From Blastococcus sp. LR1 (GTDB taxonomy: Bacteria; Actinomycetota; Actinomycetes; Mycobacteriales; Geodermatophilaceae): a stretch of 64,000 nt of DNA. The notes beneath the pieces are model-generated. The model was not told the DNA's origin, did not search any database, and saw only the letters and a program-made list of their open reading frames with translations. The position numbers were made by a program, and so were the translations under genes. The stretch spans positions 248,001 to 312,000 of the forward strand of contig NZ_JAIUJY010000006.1 of NCBI RefSeq assembly GCF_020166105.1, in the 5' to 3' direction. This document shows positions 1 to 9,045 of this stretch, piece after piece. Numbering within the stretch: position 1 is the stretch's first letter; each line of letters opens with the position of its first letter.

Positions 1-338
1 TGCCCGGTGTAGCGCTTGGCCACCGAGACGACGAGGCGGAGGTTGGCCTCGAGCAGGTGGGCCTTCGCGGCCTTCCCGTCGGTGGCCAGGATCTTGTAGT
101 CGCGCTTCCTGGCGGCGGTGAGGTCCTTCTTCTCGCCGATCAGGCGCTCGGCGTAGAGACCGGCCTCGATCCGCTTGGCCAGCTCCACCTCCTGCTCGGC
201 GGTGAGCAGCGCGGTCTTGCCGATGGTGTTCAGGTAGACGCGCACGAGGTCGGTGGAGACCAGACCGCTCGCGTCGGGCTCGCGGCGCGGGGCGCGCACG
301 TCGAGCGTGTCGGTGGGGGAAGACTGCAGCAGCGTCAC
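1..338 (-). CDS. sigB: SigB-type RNA polymerase sigma factor (N-terminal part)
   Basis: Group 2 sigma-70 family factor that would direct RNA polymerase core to stress or stationary-phase promoters. Only the first 112 codons are present; the gene runs off the left edge. The GTG at 338 opens the frame. The protein has the region 1.2 core [14 protein letters not shown], then [18 protein letters not shown], and reaches region 2.1 with [19 protein letters not shown]. This matches mycobacterial SigB ([16 protein letters not shown]) better than the principal sigma factor also in this window (9759-11108), which has a long Ala/Lys-rich N-terminus that is absent here. Upstream on the same strand lies dtd, separated by 352 bp. 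The SigB rather than HrdC/HrdD assignment rests on this N-terminus alone. Confidence 0.85.
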   Translation of the reverse strand, partial: MTLLQSSPTDTLDVRAPRREPDASGLVSTDLVRVYLNTIGKTALLTAEQEVELAKRIEAGLYAERLIGEKKDLTAARKRDYKILATDGKAAKAHLLEANLRLVVSVAKRYTG

Positions 339-690
339 GATGGGTCTTCGTCCTTGCCTTGGATTCGGATGCATCCGCCGGGCATCGGTGGGCGACGGAA
401 GGTCATCCAGGCGTTCGGCGGGGGATCGGCTCCGGGGTCACCGGCCGGTCCCGCCCTTCTCTGTCCGGTGTGGTACGCCCTGCACAACGGTCATCAGGGG
501 GCCTGGTGTTCCAGGAACCCGGGCTTCACAGCAAACCGGCAGGGAGTGTCTTCGGTCACCCAGAGATACCCGGCGATCACGACTCCCAGACATGTAATTC
601 GTAGGAGCACGTTCTGCGAGGTCACGTGCCCATCGCCTCGCTCCCGCGGCCCGCTCCGCTCCTCGCTGCGATGCTCACGGACCTGTCGGC
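339..690. other. Intergenic region upstream of sigB
   Basis: 352 bp between the sigB start and the dtd stop, both on the minus strand. It should hold the sigB promoter and leader. I see one short hairpin on the plus strand at about 503-516 (cctgg/ccagg arms). A 38-codon minus-strand frame at 494-610 starts with GTG but has no ribosome-binding site, so I do not call it a gene. Confidence 0.5.
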
Positions 691-1122
691 TCAGACCTCC
701 AGCAGCAGCGTCATCGGGCCCTCGTTGACCGACGCGACGCTCATGTCCGCGCCGAAGCGTCCTGTGGCGACCGTCGCACCCCGTCGCCGCAGCTCGGTAA
801 CGACCTCGTCGACCAGCGGCTCGGCGACCTCCCCGGGCGCGGCGTCCTGCCACGACGGGCGGCGGCCCTTGCGCGTGTCGGCGTAAAGCGTGAACTGGCT
901 GACCACGAGCACCGGCAGCCCCAGGTCCGAGGCCGACACCTGGCCCTCCTCCCCGGGGAAGATCCGCAGCTCGTGGATCTTCCGGGCCAGGGCGCGCGCC
1001 GAGGTGACGTCGTCGTGATGACCGACTCCCACCAGTGACAGCAACCCGGGTCCGATCTCGCCGACGACCTCCCCGCCAACGGTTACAGCGGCTGTACTGA
1101 CTCGACTGATCACGGCGCGCAC
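691..1122 (-). CDS. dtd: D-aminoacyl-tRNA deacylase (Dtd)
   Basis: Cytosolic proofreading enzyme that hydrolyses D-aminoacyl-tRNA, and glycine mischarged on tRNA-Ala, through RNA-based catalysis. The 143-residue product has the normal family length. The conserved SQFTLYAD stretch is at residues 75-82, followed by TRKGRRPSW, and the Gly-cisPro motif appears as NEGPMT at 133-138. I chose the GTG at 1122 (VRAVISRVS) because the family begins with (M)RAVxQRV. The frame stays open 21 codons upstream, but those codons encode low-complexity sequence. It lies upstream of sigB on the same strand and divergent from the xylanase gene. Confidence 0.93.
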   Translation of the reverse strand: MRAVISRVSTAAVTVGGEVVGEIGPGLLSLVGVGHHDDVTSARALARKIHELRIFPGEEGQVSASDLGLPVLVVSQFTLYADTRKGRRPSWQDAAPGEVAEPLVDEVVTELRRRGATVATGRFGADMSVASVNEGPMTLLLEV

Positions 1123-1188
1123 CAGGGCATTCTCCCGTGGGTCGACGTGTCGGGCTCCCCGCCGGCCAGGACCGGTTGGCTGCATGAG

Positions 1189-1215
1189 TTTCGAAAACCA
1201 TGGAAATCGTTGACG
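1189..1215 (+). promoter_or_regulatory. Candidate xylanase promoter/operator region
   Basis: An AT-rich patch in an otherwise GC-rich intergenic region. It contains the perfect palindrome TTTCGAAA at 1189-1196 and a TTGACG -35-like box at 1210-1215, about 85 bp before the xylanase ATG. No convincing -10 box was found at standard spacing. A role in carbon-source control is inference only. Confidence 0.25.
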
Positions 1216-1300
1216 TAACAGATTGTGAGGCCGTTCACTCCTCTCGGTTGCGTCACGGCGAGGTCACGGTCTCGCCTCCGAGCGTTCGCGAGGGGTTCAC

Positions 1301-4030
1301 ATGTCAGGTCGTCGTCTGGCCGCCGGGGGACTCGTCCTCGGCATGACCACCGGGGTGGTGGCGTTCGCGGCACCCGTCGCGGTGGCTGCTCCGGCCACCG
1401 TCCACGAGACGAGTTTCGAGAGCGGCACCGATGGCTGGTACGGCCGCGGCAGCGCGAAGGTCGCCGCCACGGCGGGGGTCGCCCGTACCGGGGCGCAGAG
1501 CCTCGCCGTCACCGGTCGCACCCAGAACTGGGAGGGCCCGGGGCTGAACGCCCTGTCAGTCATGCCTGCCGGGACCTACGACGTCGAAGCCTGGGTGCGC
1601 CTGCCTGCCGGCTCCGGCAGCGACCAGGTGACCATGAGCGCGGCCCGCACGCCGAGCGGTGGCTCGACGGCCTATGACACCGTGGCCTGGCAGGTGGCCG
1701 TCAGCGACAGCGCCTGGACCAAGGTGAGTGGCACCTACACGCACGCGACCGCGAACAGCGGCCTCGAGCTCTACCTCGAGAGCCCCGACGCCACTCAGAG
1801 CTTCTTCGTCGACGACGTGAAGATCGTCGGCGAGGCGTCCGCCCCGGCTCAGCCCGGGACCATCCAGCCGGTCACGAGCGACTTCGAGAACGGGGTGCAG
1901 GGCTGGGGCCCGCGTGGCGACGCCAAGGTCGCGACCACGACGTCCGACGCTCACGGCGGCACCACGAGCCTGCTGTCCACCAACCGGCTGCAGAGCTGGC
2001 AGGGCCCGACGCTCGACGTCACCAAGAGCCTCGCGATCGGCAAGGCCACGCAGATCTCCTTCTGGGCGAAGCTGGCTCCCGGCCAGACGGCCGCCTCGGC
2101 CTCGATCCAGGCGTCGATCCAGCGCGACCGCACCGGCACCGCCACCGGGTACGACAACGTGGCGGGGGCCAGCGCCGTCGTGACCGACAGCGCGTGGACC
2201 AGGATCACCGGCCGGTACACCCTCGGCGCACCGATCGACAAGGCTCAGCTCTACGTCGAGGGGACCGCGAACGTCAGCTTCCTCATCGACGACGTCTCGA
2301 TCGCGGAGTTCAAGGAGACGCCGATCCAGGACGTCCCGGCCCTCAAGACCGTCCTGGGTGAGGACGGCTTCGAGCACGTGGGGGTGGCGATCGACTCCCG
2401 CGAGACCGTCGGCCGGGCGTCGCAGCTGCTGCAGAAGCACTTCAACGCCTTCACCCCCGAGAACGACGGCAAGCCGGAGGTCGTCCAGCCGACCGAGGGG
2501 ACCTTCAACTTCACCAACCTCGACCGCCTGCTCGACTACGCGGACGCGACCGGCGTGCAGGTCTACGGGCACGTGCTCGCCTGGCACTCGCAGACCCCGG
2601 CCTGGTTCTTCAAGGACGGCACCCGCGACCTGACGAACAGCCCCGCCGACCAGGCCCTGCTGCGCGCCCGCATGGAGGCGCACATCAAGGCGATCGCCGA
2701 CCACGTGAACGCCCGCTACCCCAACGGGAACAGCCCGATCTGGGCGTGGGACGTGGTCAACGAGGTCATCAACGACAGCGACAACGCCAATCCGCACGAC
2801 ATGCGCGACAGTCGCTGGTTCCAGGTGCTGGGTGAGCGCTTCGTCGACGACGCCTTCCGCTTCGCCGACGAGTACTTCCCGCAGGCCCAGCTGTTCATCA
2901 ACGACTACAACTCCGAGATGCCGGAGAAGCGGGCGGACTACCTCTCGCTGATCAAGGCCCTCCAGCAGCGGGACGTGCCGATCGACGGCGTGGGCCACCA
3001 GGTGCACATGGACTTCGCCCGGCCCATCGAGTGGCTCGACGACTCGCTGACCGCCGTGGAGAAGCTCGACCCCACGCTGCTGCAGGTGATCACCGAGCTC
3101 GACATCAGCACCTCGGCGGAGAACAACGGTGCCGACATCAGCGGCCCGAACACCCCGCAGCACCGCCCGGGCATGGCGAACCAGGCGGAGTCGGAGACGG
3201 AGAACGGGTACTACTACCGCGACCTGTTCGACATGCTGCGCACGCACTCGGACTCCGTCGAGTCGGTGACCTTCTGGGGGATCAGCAACGCCCGCAGCTG
3301 GCTGCGGACGTGGCCGGCGGCCCGCCCGTGGGAGGCGCCGCTGCCCTTCGACGACGACCTGCAGGTGACCCCGGCGTACTGGGGCATCGTCGACCCGTCG
3401 AAGCTCGCTCCGCGCCCGGCCGACCAGTTGGCTCCGCGGATCGCCGGCAAGGACCCCGTGCGGGTGTCCTCGACGAGCGTGAACGGAGCGAAGGTCTCCT
3501 ACACCGTCATCGCTGGTGACACCCGGGACGGCGCCGTGACCCCGGTCTGCACGCCGCCGTCGGGGTCGCAGTTCCCGATCGGCACCACGAAGGTCAGCTG
3601 CACCGCGACCGACTCGGCCGGGAACACGTCGAACCCGGTGGCCTTCGACGTGGTGGTCACCCCGCCGGCCACCACGACGAAGCTGGTGCAGGACGTCAAC
3701 CACGGGCCGGTCGTCCAGGCCAAGGTCGGCAAGCCGGTGAAGCTGATGGCGAACTTCGGCAATGCCGGCTCCGGCACGGTGCTCGGCAGCTCGTTGGCCT
3801 ACAGCTGCGCGCAGACCAGCGGCAGCCCGATGGCGCTGAAGGCGGATCCGGCGTCGCTGCAGAAGGCGGCCAAGCGGAACTACACCGCCGGGCAGTACGG
3901 CGTCGTCGCGGTGGAGGGCACGCCCACCACGGTCGGCACCGCCCGCTTCACCTGCACGCTGACGACGACCGACAGCTTCGGCGCCCCGGTCACCGCGACC
4001 GACACGGTGACGGTCGACGTCCGTCGCTGA
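1301..4030 (+). CDS. Secreted GH10 endo-1,4-beta-xylanase with two CBMs and HYR domain
   Basis: Exported multidomain enzyme for cutting xylan backbones (retaining glycoside hydrolase family 10). Residues 1-30 form a signal peptide ending AVAA. Two tandem carbohydrate-binding modules of the CBM4/9/22 type occupy about 35-176 and 190-335; both end in a FxxDDV strand (FFVDDVKI, FLIDDVSI). The GH10 barrel covers about 346-700, with GHVLAWHSQTP, acid/base Glu488 in WDVVNEVIND and nucleophile Glu599 in VITELDIS. An HYR-like Ig fold (about 710-790) and an unassigned 110-residue tail follow. The usual ENxMKW motif reads ENDGKP here. The ATG follows a GAGGGG site. Divergent from dtd and followed by a strong terminator, so it is monocistronic. 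Confidence 0.93.
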   Translation: MSGRRLAAGGLVLGMTTGVVAFAAPVAVAAPATVHETSFESGTDGWYGRGSAKVAATAGVARTGAQSLAVTGRTQNWEGPGLNALSVMPAGTYDVEAWVRLPAGSGSDQVTMSAARTPSGGSTAYDTVAWQVAVSDSAWTKVSGTYTHATANSGLELYLESPDATQSFFVDDVKIVGEASAPAQPGTIQPVTSDFENGVQGWGPRGDAKVATTTSDAHGGTTSLLSTNRLQSWQGPTLDVTKSLAIGKATQISFWAKLAPGQTAASASIQASIQRDRTGTATGYDNVAGASAVVTDSAWTRITGRYTLGAPIDKAQLYVEGTANVSFLIDDVSIAEFKETPIQDVPALKTVLGEDGFEHVGVAIDSRETVGRASQLLQKHFNAFTPENDGKPEVVQPTEGTFNFTNLDRLLDYADATGVQVYGHVLAWHSQTPAWFFKDGTRDLTNSPADQALLRARMEAHIKAIADHVNARYPNGNSPIWAWDVVNEVINDSDNANPHDMRDSRWFQVLGERFVDDAFRFADEYFPQAQLFINDYNSEMPEKRADYLSLIKALQQRDVPIDGVGHQVHMDFARPIEWLDDSLTAVEKLDPTLLQVITELDISTSAENNGADISGPNTPQHRPGMANQAESETENGYYYRDLFDMLRTHSDSVESVTFWGISNARSWLRTWPAARPWEAPLPFDDDLQVTPAYWGIVDPSKLAPRPADQLAPRIAGKDPVRVSSTSVNGAKVSYTVIAGDTRDGAVTPVCTPPSGSQFPIGTTKVSCTATDSAGNTSNPVAFDVVVTPPATTTKLVQDVNHGPVVQAKVGKPVKLMANFGNAGSGTVLGSSLAYSCAQTSGSPMALKADPASLQKAAKRNYTAGQYGVVAVEGTPTTVGTARFTCTLTTTDSFGAPVTATDTVTVDVRR

Positions 4031-4045
4031 TCGCTCGCTCTCCCG

Positions 4046-4081
4046 ACCGGCCCCCGACCGCCTCCGCGGTCGGGGGCCGGT
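4046..4081 (+). terminator. Intrinsic terminator of the xylanase gene
   Basis: Perfect 15-bp inverted repeat (arms 4046-4060 and 4067-4081, accggcccccgaccg on the left arm) with a 6-base loop, starting 16 bp after the stop codon. There is no U-tract, as is usual in GC-rich actinobacteria. Confidence 0.85.
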
Positions 4082-4115
4082 CTGCGTAACGGAGCGGTGC
4101 GGCAGGATCGTCGCC

Positions 4116-4709
4116 GTGCCGACCGTCACCATCGCCCAGGAACCTGCCGCCGACGAGCTGCTCGGCCGCGACCCGCTGGCCCTGCTGATCGGGATGCTGC
4201 TGGACCAGCAGTTCCCGATGGAGCGCGCCTTCGGCGCCCCGCGGCTGCTCGCCGACCGGCTCGGCGTGGACACGCTGTCGGCAGAGACGATCGCGGCGAT
4301 GGATCCCGAGGAGCTGGTCGGCGTCTTCCAGGGGCCGCCCGCCCTGCACCGCTACCCGGGCTCGATGGCCGGGCGCGCCCAGGAGGTCTGCCGGGCGCTC
4401 GTCGAGCAGTACGAGGGTCAGGTGACCGGACTGTGGGCCGACGGGCCGGACGGGAAGACCCTGCTGAAGCGGCTCAACGCCCTGCCGGGCTTCGGCGCGC
4501 AGAAGTCGAAGATCTTCCTGGCGCTGCTCGGCAAGCAGTACGGCGTCACCCCGGCCGGTTGGCGCGAGGCCGCCGGCGACTACGGCGCCGAGGGCTCGCG
4601 GCGCTCGGTCGCCGACATCACCGGGCCCGAGTCCCTCGCCGAGGTGCGGGCGTTCAAGCAGGAGCAGAAGCAGGCCGCCAAGGCCGCTCGCGAGGCTCCG
4701 GCCGGCTGA
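4116..4709 (+). CDS. HhH-GPD-type base excision DNA repair protein
   Basis: Predicted DNA glycosylase-like repair protein of the actinobacterial HhH-GPD family (197 residues). The N-terminal half carries the helical core (LLIGMLLDQQFPMERAF). The helix-hairpin-helix is visible as LNALPGFGAQKSKIFLALL around residues 119-137, where the Pro-Gly-Phe-Gly turn would contact the DNA backbone. The lesion recognised is unknown. The start is GTG at 4116; a CAGGAT hexamer at 4103-4108 lies 7 bp before it, so the mRNA may be leaderless. It stands alone between the xylanase terminator and a DUF3099 gene. Confidence 0.85.
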   Translation: MPTVTIAQEPAADELLGRDPLALLIGMLLDQQFPMERAFGAPRLLADRLGVDTLSAETIAAMDPEELVGVFQGPPALHRYPGSMAGRAQEVCRALVEQYEGQVTGLWADGPDGKTLLKRLNALPGFGAQKSKIFLALLGKQYGVTPAGWREAAGDYGAEGSRRSVADITGPESLAEVRAFKQEQKQAAKAAREAPAG

Positions 4710-4803
4710 ACCGGGCGTCCCGCCGCCCCCCGGCGATCCGGTGGCACCATGGGGCCGGTCCGGGAGCGCCCCGAGCGACCCGGCCGGCGGAGAGAAGGTG
4801 CCC

Positions 4804-5142
4804 GTGGCCTCGAGCCAGCAGTCCCCGCGGTCGCGCAGGCCGGAGCCGGTGGTCATCACCGAGGCCCAGCCGAGCCAGACCGATCAGCACGCGGCCCGGA
4901 AGCGGCGCTACGCGATCACGATGCTCACCCGCACCATCGCCCTGATCCTGGCCGCCGTGTTCTACAAGGTCGTGTGGCTGATGATCATCTTCGTGATCCT
5001 GGGAACGGTCCTGCCGTGGGTGGCGGTCATGATGGCCAACGACCGGCCCCCGAAGAAGAAGACCGAGATGCGGGGCTACACGCCACCGCCGGACCGGGTC
5101 CTCGAGAACCCGTCACGGTCGTCGCGGATTATCGACGTCTGA
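4804..5142 (+). CDS. DUF3099 family membrane protein
   Basis: Small actinobacterial membrane protein of unknown function (112 residues). The N-terminal segment has the family signature VVITEAQPSQTDQ. Two adjacent hydrophobic segments follow (about residues 38-58 and 60-79), ending in LPWVAVMMAN, then a basic, Pro-rich cytosolic tail. The frame is open from 4741, but GTG at 4804 is preceded by a strong GGAGAGAAGG site (4789-4798, spacing 5). The upstream part would also lack similarity to the family, so 4804 is chosen. Confidence 0.85.
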   Translation: MASSQQSPRSRRPEPVVITEAQPSQTDQHAARKRRYAITMLTRTIALILAAVFYKVVWLMIIFVILGTVLPWVAVMMANDRPPKKKTEMRGYTPPPDRVLENPSRSSRIIDV

Positions 5143-5278
5143 CCTGCTCCCGGTCGACGTCGACCCGGAGCGCGGCTCCGGGGACGGCGTCCTGTCATCA
5201 TGGACGGCGGGTGCGGGAGCTCCACGACAGCCGTCGCGGATCAGCCCGCACGACACGACCGTCGAGCAGGGAGCCCGC

Positions 5279-5506
5279 ATGAGCAGCAGCGACATCCTCG
5301 AGCGCCCGGACGTCCGCGACGCCGACACCGGCAACGCCAACGAGGTCTTCCACTACGTCCGGAAGAACAAGATCGCCGAGAGCGCCGTCATGGGCACCAT
5401 GGTCGAGGCGCTGTGCGGCGAGGTCTTTCCCGTCACGAAGACCCCGAAGCCGGGCAGCCCGGTCTGCCCGGCGTGCAAAGAGGTCTACAACCAGCTCAAG
5501 AAGTAG
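5279..5506 (+). CDS. DUF3039 domain protein
   Basis: 75-residue actinobacterial protein of unknown function. It has one conserved segment, EALCGEVFPVTKTP followed by SPVCPACKEVYNQL, so three cysteines (CG..CPAC) could hold a metal ion. The family is short and widespread in actinomycetes, consistent with full length. ATG at 5279 follows an AGGGAG site. A copy of the dispersed hairpin repeat begins at the base after its TAG stop, and the convergent yihY-like gene ends 63 bp further on. Confidence 0.85.
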   Translation: MSSSDILERPDVRDADTGNANEVFHYVRKNKIAESAVMGTMVEALCGEVFPVTKTPKPGSPVCPACKEVYNQLKK

Positions 5507-5564
5507 AAGGACCCCGCTGCCCCCCACCGCTCGCCAGCTCGCGGCGGGCCCCTGCAGCGGGGCC
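5507..5564 (+). repeat. Dispersed two-stem hairpin repeat, copy 1
   Basis: Begins with AAGGACC directly after the DUF3039 stop. Outer stem CCCCGCTGC / GCAGCGGGG, inner stem CCACCGC / GCGGCGG around a loop like TCGCCAGCTC. It ends GGGGCC. It lies between two convergent genes and probably terminates at least the DUF3039 transcript. See the finding on the seven-copy family. Confidence 0.85.
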
Positions 5565-5569
5565 GCGAC

Positions 5570-6652
5570 TCAGTCCCTCAGGCCCAGTCGGCGGGCCTCG
5601 TCCTCGAGCTTGGCCGCCCGCCGCGCCCGCCGGCGGCGGTCGTGTCGCCGCAGCGGTGCGGGCCACCGCTTCTGGATCGTGGTGTTCAGCTCGGCCCCGA
5701 GCAGCACCGCCATGCCGAAGAAGAAGCAGAACAGCAGGGCGCCGATCGGGGCCGCGAGCGCGCCGTAGGGCAGCGCCGTGGTGAGGATGTCGCCGATGTA
5801 GGCGCGCAGCAGCAGTGCAGCGACGAGGAAGAACCCGAGGCTGAGGAACGCGCCCGGCAGGTGGCGGCGCCACGGCAGCCGGTGCGGCAGCACCACGTGG
5901 AAGAAGCTGGTCAGGGCCAGCAGTAGCCCGACGAGCACCGTCGGCCAGTACACGGCGTCGATCAGCATGCCTGCGGTCATGCGCCAGTTCGGCGGGGCGA
6001 GGGCGACCAGCACCTCGCGGCCGAGCACCAGCAACGGCAGCGTCAGCACCGCCATGACCATGCCGACGATGAACAGCCAGAGCGCCTTGAGCCGGGTGCG
6101 GATGGGTCCGCGGACGTCCCGCTGGTCGTAGGCGATGACGATGGTGTTCATGAACGTGGCGGTGGCCGAGGAGCCCGCCCACAGGGCGATCAGGAAGCCG
6201 ACGCTGACGACGTCCAGCCGTCCCGAGCCGAGGATGTCGGCCAGGGTGGGCGCCACGAGGGAGTCGACGACGCCGGGGGTCAGCGCCTCGGCGGAGGCGT
6301 CGAGCAGCTGGTCCTCGATGCGGCGGACGGAGTCGGCGCCGATGACGTCGCCCAGGTAACCCAGGGAGCCGAGCAGGCCGATCAGCAGCGGCGGGATCGA
6401 CAGGATCTGCCAGAAGGCCGCCTCCGCCGAGAGCCCCAGGATGCGGTCCTGCCACGCCTTCGCGATGGCCTGCCCGAGCACCTGGAACGGCACGCGCACG
6501 AGCTCCGGCCAGCGGGGCTGCCGGGACGGCGCCGGAGGATCGGCGCGCGTGGCTCCGCCGTCCTCCACCGCCTCCTCGGCCGGGGCGGCGTCCGTCCCGG
6601 GAGGTGCGACGGGGCCGCTGGGCAGGACGGCGCTCACGACGACAGTGTGCAC
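5570..6652 (-). CDS. YihY/BrkB family inner-membrane protein
   Basis: Integral membrane protein of the YihY/virulence factor BrkB family (360 residues), formerly mislabelled ribonuclease BN. The molecular function is not established. A 45-residue acidic and Pro-rich N-tail precedes about six membrane segments, including ILSIPPLLIGLLGSLGYLG, VSVGFLIALWAGSSATATFM and a C-terminal GALLFCFFFGMAVLLGAEL. A strongly basic tail follows (RRHDRRRRARRAAK). The same family sits between sigA and sigB in M. tuberculosis (Rv2707), supporting conserved order. The GTG at 6652 lacks a clear ribosome-binding site; GTG at 6637 is an alternative. Confidence 0.88.
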   Translation of the reverse strand: MHTVVVSAVLPSGPVAPPGTDAAPAEEAVEDGGATRADPPAPSRQPRWPELVRVPFQVLGQAIAKAWQDRILGLSAEAAFWQILSIPPLLIGLLGSLGYLGDVIGADSVRRIEDQLLDASAEALTPGVVDSLVAPTLADILGSGRLDVVSVGFLIALWAGSSATATFMNTIVIAYDQRDVRGPIRTRLKALWLFIVGMVMAVLTLPLLVLGREVLVALAPPNWRMTAGMLIDAVYWPTVLVGLLLALTSFFHVVLPHRLPWRRHLPGAFLSLGFFLVAALLLRAYIGDILTTALPYGALAAPIGALLFCFFFGMAVLLGAELNTTIQKRWPAPLRRHDRRRRARRAAKLEDEARRLGLRD

Positions 6653-6710
6653 GTCGCCGCCGCTGCGGTGCTGGTCGGAGTCGCCCCAGGCGGACGGATG
6701 TCCGCTCCGG

Positions 6711-8903
6711 TCACGCGTTCCGGGGACGGGCGGGACGGCGACCGCCCGGCGACGGCGGGCCGGGGGGCACCGTGCCGTCGGGGGCGGGCGGAGCCTCCGC
6801 CGGCGGTGCGATGCACCGGATGACGGCCTCGGCCGCGTAGCGGGTGTTGAAGCTCTCCCGCCTGATCTCCGCGCCCGAGTTCAGGTCCCGGAAGATCCGC
6901 GTGACGGTGATGTCGAAGCCGGGGACGCCGGACTGGGGGATGCAGTCGCCGGTGTCCACCTTCTCCTGCACGGCCGGCTGGCGAGGGTTCGTGCGAGCCG
7001 AGCTGACCGACTCGATCTCGAAGCGCCGGGTGCCGTAGAGGGTCACGGTGATCGATCCGGGCGTCCACCGCGTGTCGACGAAGACGCCGGTGTCGCTGTC
7101 GTTGCGCCACTGCAGATCGATGGCGCCCTCGTACACCGTGGCCTCGCGGCCGGCTGGATAGCGGCTGATGTAGAAGCTGTGCGGCTTGTGGAAGACGTCC
7201 TCGAGTCCGGCGAAGAACACCGCGTTGAACATCGTGGTGGCGAACTGGCTGATTCCGCCGCCGACCGCCGTGCCCAGCTCGCCGCCGCTGATGACCGTCG
7301 CCGGCACGTACCCCTGCGCCGTGCCGCGCGGGCCGGTGAATGTGTTGAGGCTGAACGTCTCGCCCGGCATGACCAGGGCGCCGTCCACCTCCTCGGCGAC
7401 CACGCGGATGTTCTCGCCGCTCCGCGGGTTGCTGATGTTCGTGGTGAAGCTGCTGATCTCCTCGCGGATGCCCAGGGCCTCGGCTTCCTCGGTGGTGAAC
7501 TCCGCCGGCACAGGGCCCAGCTCGGCGGTCACCGAACGCGGCGCGGGGTCGGTCAGCACGGGCAGCAGCTGTTCGACGAGGTGAGCGGGGTCGATCCCGG
7601 TGCCGTCCTGGGACGGCACGACCCGCACGGCGCCACCGGAGACCTCGAAGTCGGCATCCTTGGCCGGGACGCCGAACACGCCGAGCTCGTCGCCCAGCGT
7701 CTCCTGCAGCTTCACCGGGTCCAGGCCTACCTGCAGCTCGCCGTCGTCGGAGGGGGTGAAGGTCAGGGACGCGGCGATCGCGGCGACCGAGACCTCCGCG
7801 GAGGCGCCGGCGCCGGTGCCGGTGCCGGTGACGGTCACGGGGGCGGACAGGGCCGGCAGCACCGTCTCGTCGAGGACGCTCTGCGCCTCGTCGGTGCCGA
7901 CCGCGAACGGCTCCACGTCGACGGGCAGCTCCACCCGTGCGTCGACCGCCGTGTCGGAGGACAGCGCCGAGACGAGGGCGCCCTCGGCGGCGTCGCGGTC
8001 GAGGGTCCGGCCCTCCGCCGGCTCCACCACCCGGGGGGTGGTGCCCTCGACGAGGATCGTGGCGTCGCTGGGTGCCCGGTCGACGGTCGCGGCGATGGTC
8101 TCCAGCTGCGCGTCCAGAGCCGTGCGGTCGATGTCGAGGACCGGGTCGACCTCGCGGTCGGAGAACAGGGTGGTCAGCCGGACCCAGGGGTTCAGCGGCT
8201 GGTCGTCGGCGACATCCAGGGTGCCCGGGACGTCGAGGGCGATGCCGGCGGCCGTGGGGGAGAAGGTGCCGTCGACGTCGGCGGCCGCAATGGGGCGGTC
8301 GGTCACCACGCGGGGAGCGAGCTGCTCGTCGAGCACGTCGGCGGCCCGCGCGGGGGAGAGGCCGCCGAGGTCGACACCGGCGACGACGGTGGACCGGGGG
8401 ATCTCACCCGAGGTGGCCAGCAGGTCCACGCCGTAGGCGACGGCCAGGACGGCCACGGCGCCGGCCGGGACCAGGACGGCCGGGCGTCGCCACCAGGGGC
8501 CGCGCGGTCCGGTGGGGGCGTCCTTCGAGGGCCGCGGGGCGTAGGTGGGGACGTCGGACTCGTCGGCGACGGGCGGGATGGCGGTGGTCCGCTCGTCCTC
8601 GTCGTCGGTGAGATCGATCCGCTGGGTGTCCCCGGCCTCGACGGCTGCTGCGGGGGGAGCGGCAGGGGCGGCGGGCTGGGAAGCGGTGGAGGCCGGCTCG
8701 CTGGCGGGCGGCTCGGTGGCGGGTTCCGCGGGGTCGCTCGGAGCGGTCTCCGGCGCGCCCCGCTGCCAGTCACGACTCACCGGACGGGTGTCGTCGGGCT
8801 CGTCGCCGAAGCCCTGGGAGGGCACCGCCGGCGCCGAGCGGGCGGTGCCGCCGTCGGCCGGCATGCGCACCGTCTCGTCCGAGGACGGGTACTGCTGGGA
8901 CAT
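6711..8903 (-). CDS. VanW family protein with peptidoglycan-binding domains
   Basis: Large envelope protein, 730 residues. A cytosolic, Pro/Ala-rich, low-complexity N-terminus is followed by one membrane segment (about 138-160, LVPAGAVAVLAVAYGVDLLA). Two repeats of the putative peptidoglycan-binding PG_binding_4 type follow, then a VanW domain (about 484-630) with MPGETFSLNTFTGPR and VGGGISQFATTMFNA. A G5-like stretch and a Pro-rich tail end it. The role in wall or glycopeptide response is inferred from family association only. The frame is open to 9020, but ATG at 8903 has a GGAGGA site 7 bases upstream while 9020 has none, so I use 8903. Confidence 0.85.
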   Translation of the reverse strand: MSQQYPSSDETVRMPADGGTARSAPAVPSQGFGDEPDDTRPVSRDWQRGAPETAPSDPAEPATEPPASEPASTASQPAAPAAPPAAAVEAGDTQRIDLTDDEDERTTAIPPVADESDVPTYAPRPSKDAPTGPRGPWWRRPAVLVPAGAVAVLAVAYGVDLLATSGEIPRSTVVAGVDLGGLSPARAADVLDEQLAPRVVTDRPIAAADVDGTFSPTAAGIALDVPGTLDVADDQPLNPWVRLTTLFSDREVDPVLDIDRTALDAQLETIAATVDRAPSDATILVEGTTPRVVEPAEGRTLDRDAAEGALVSALSSDTAVDARVELPVDVEPFAVGTDEAQSVLDETVLPALSAPVTVTGTGTGAGASAEVSVAAIAASLTFTPSDDGELQVGLDPVKLQETLGDELGVFGVPAKDADFEVSGGAVRVVPSQDGTGIDPAHLVEQLLPVLTDPAPRSVTAELGPVPAEFTTEEAEALGIREEISSFTTNISNPRSGENIRVVAEEVDGALVMPGETFSLNTFTGPRGTAQGYVPATVISGGELGTAVGGGISQFATTMFNAVFFAGLEDVFHKPHSFYISRYPAGREATVYEGAIDLQWRNDSDTGVFVDTRWTPGSITVTLYGTRRFEIESVSSARTNPRQPAVQEKVDTGDCIPQSGVPGFDITVTRIFRDLNSGAEIRRESFNTRYAAEAVIRCIAPPAEAPPAPDGTVPPGPPSPGGRRPARPRNA

Positions 8904-9045
8904 GGGGGATTCCTCCGGTCGCGCCGTGCCGGGGGTCCCCGGAGACGACGGAGCCGCCGGCCCGACACCCGCACGAGGCGGGGTGTCGGACGCGGCGGCG
9001 TCGTCAGGTGAGGCAGTCATCGCGGGCGCGACGATATCGCCTCTC

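Noticed and set aside
494..610. 38-codon minus-strand frame upstream of sigB (starts GTG, contains GVVIAGYLWVTEDT)
   Set aside because: No ribosome-binding site or -10 spacing, no recognisable family, and it lies where the sigB promoter should be. Conservation would be needed to call it.
1556..4273. 905-residue minus-strand open frame antisense to the xylanase
   Set aside because: Arg/His/Val-rich shadow of a well-supported gene; it also runs through the xylanase terminator.
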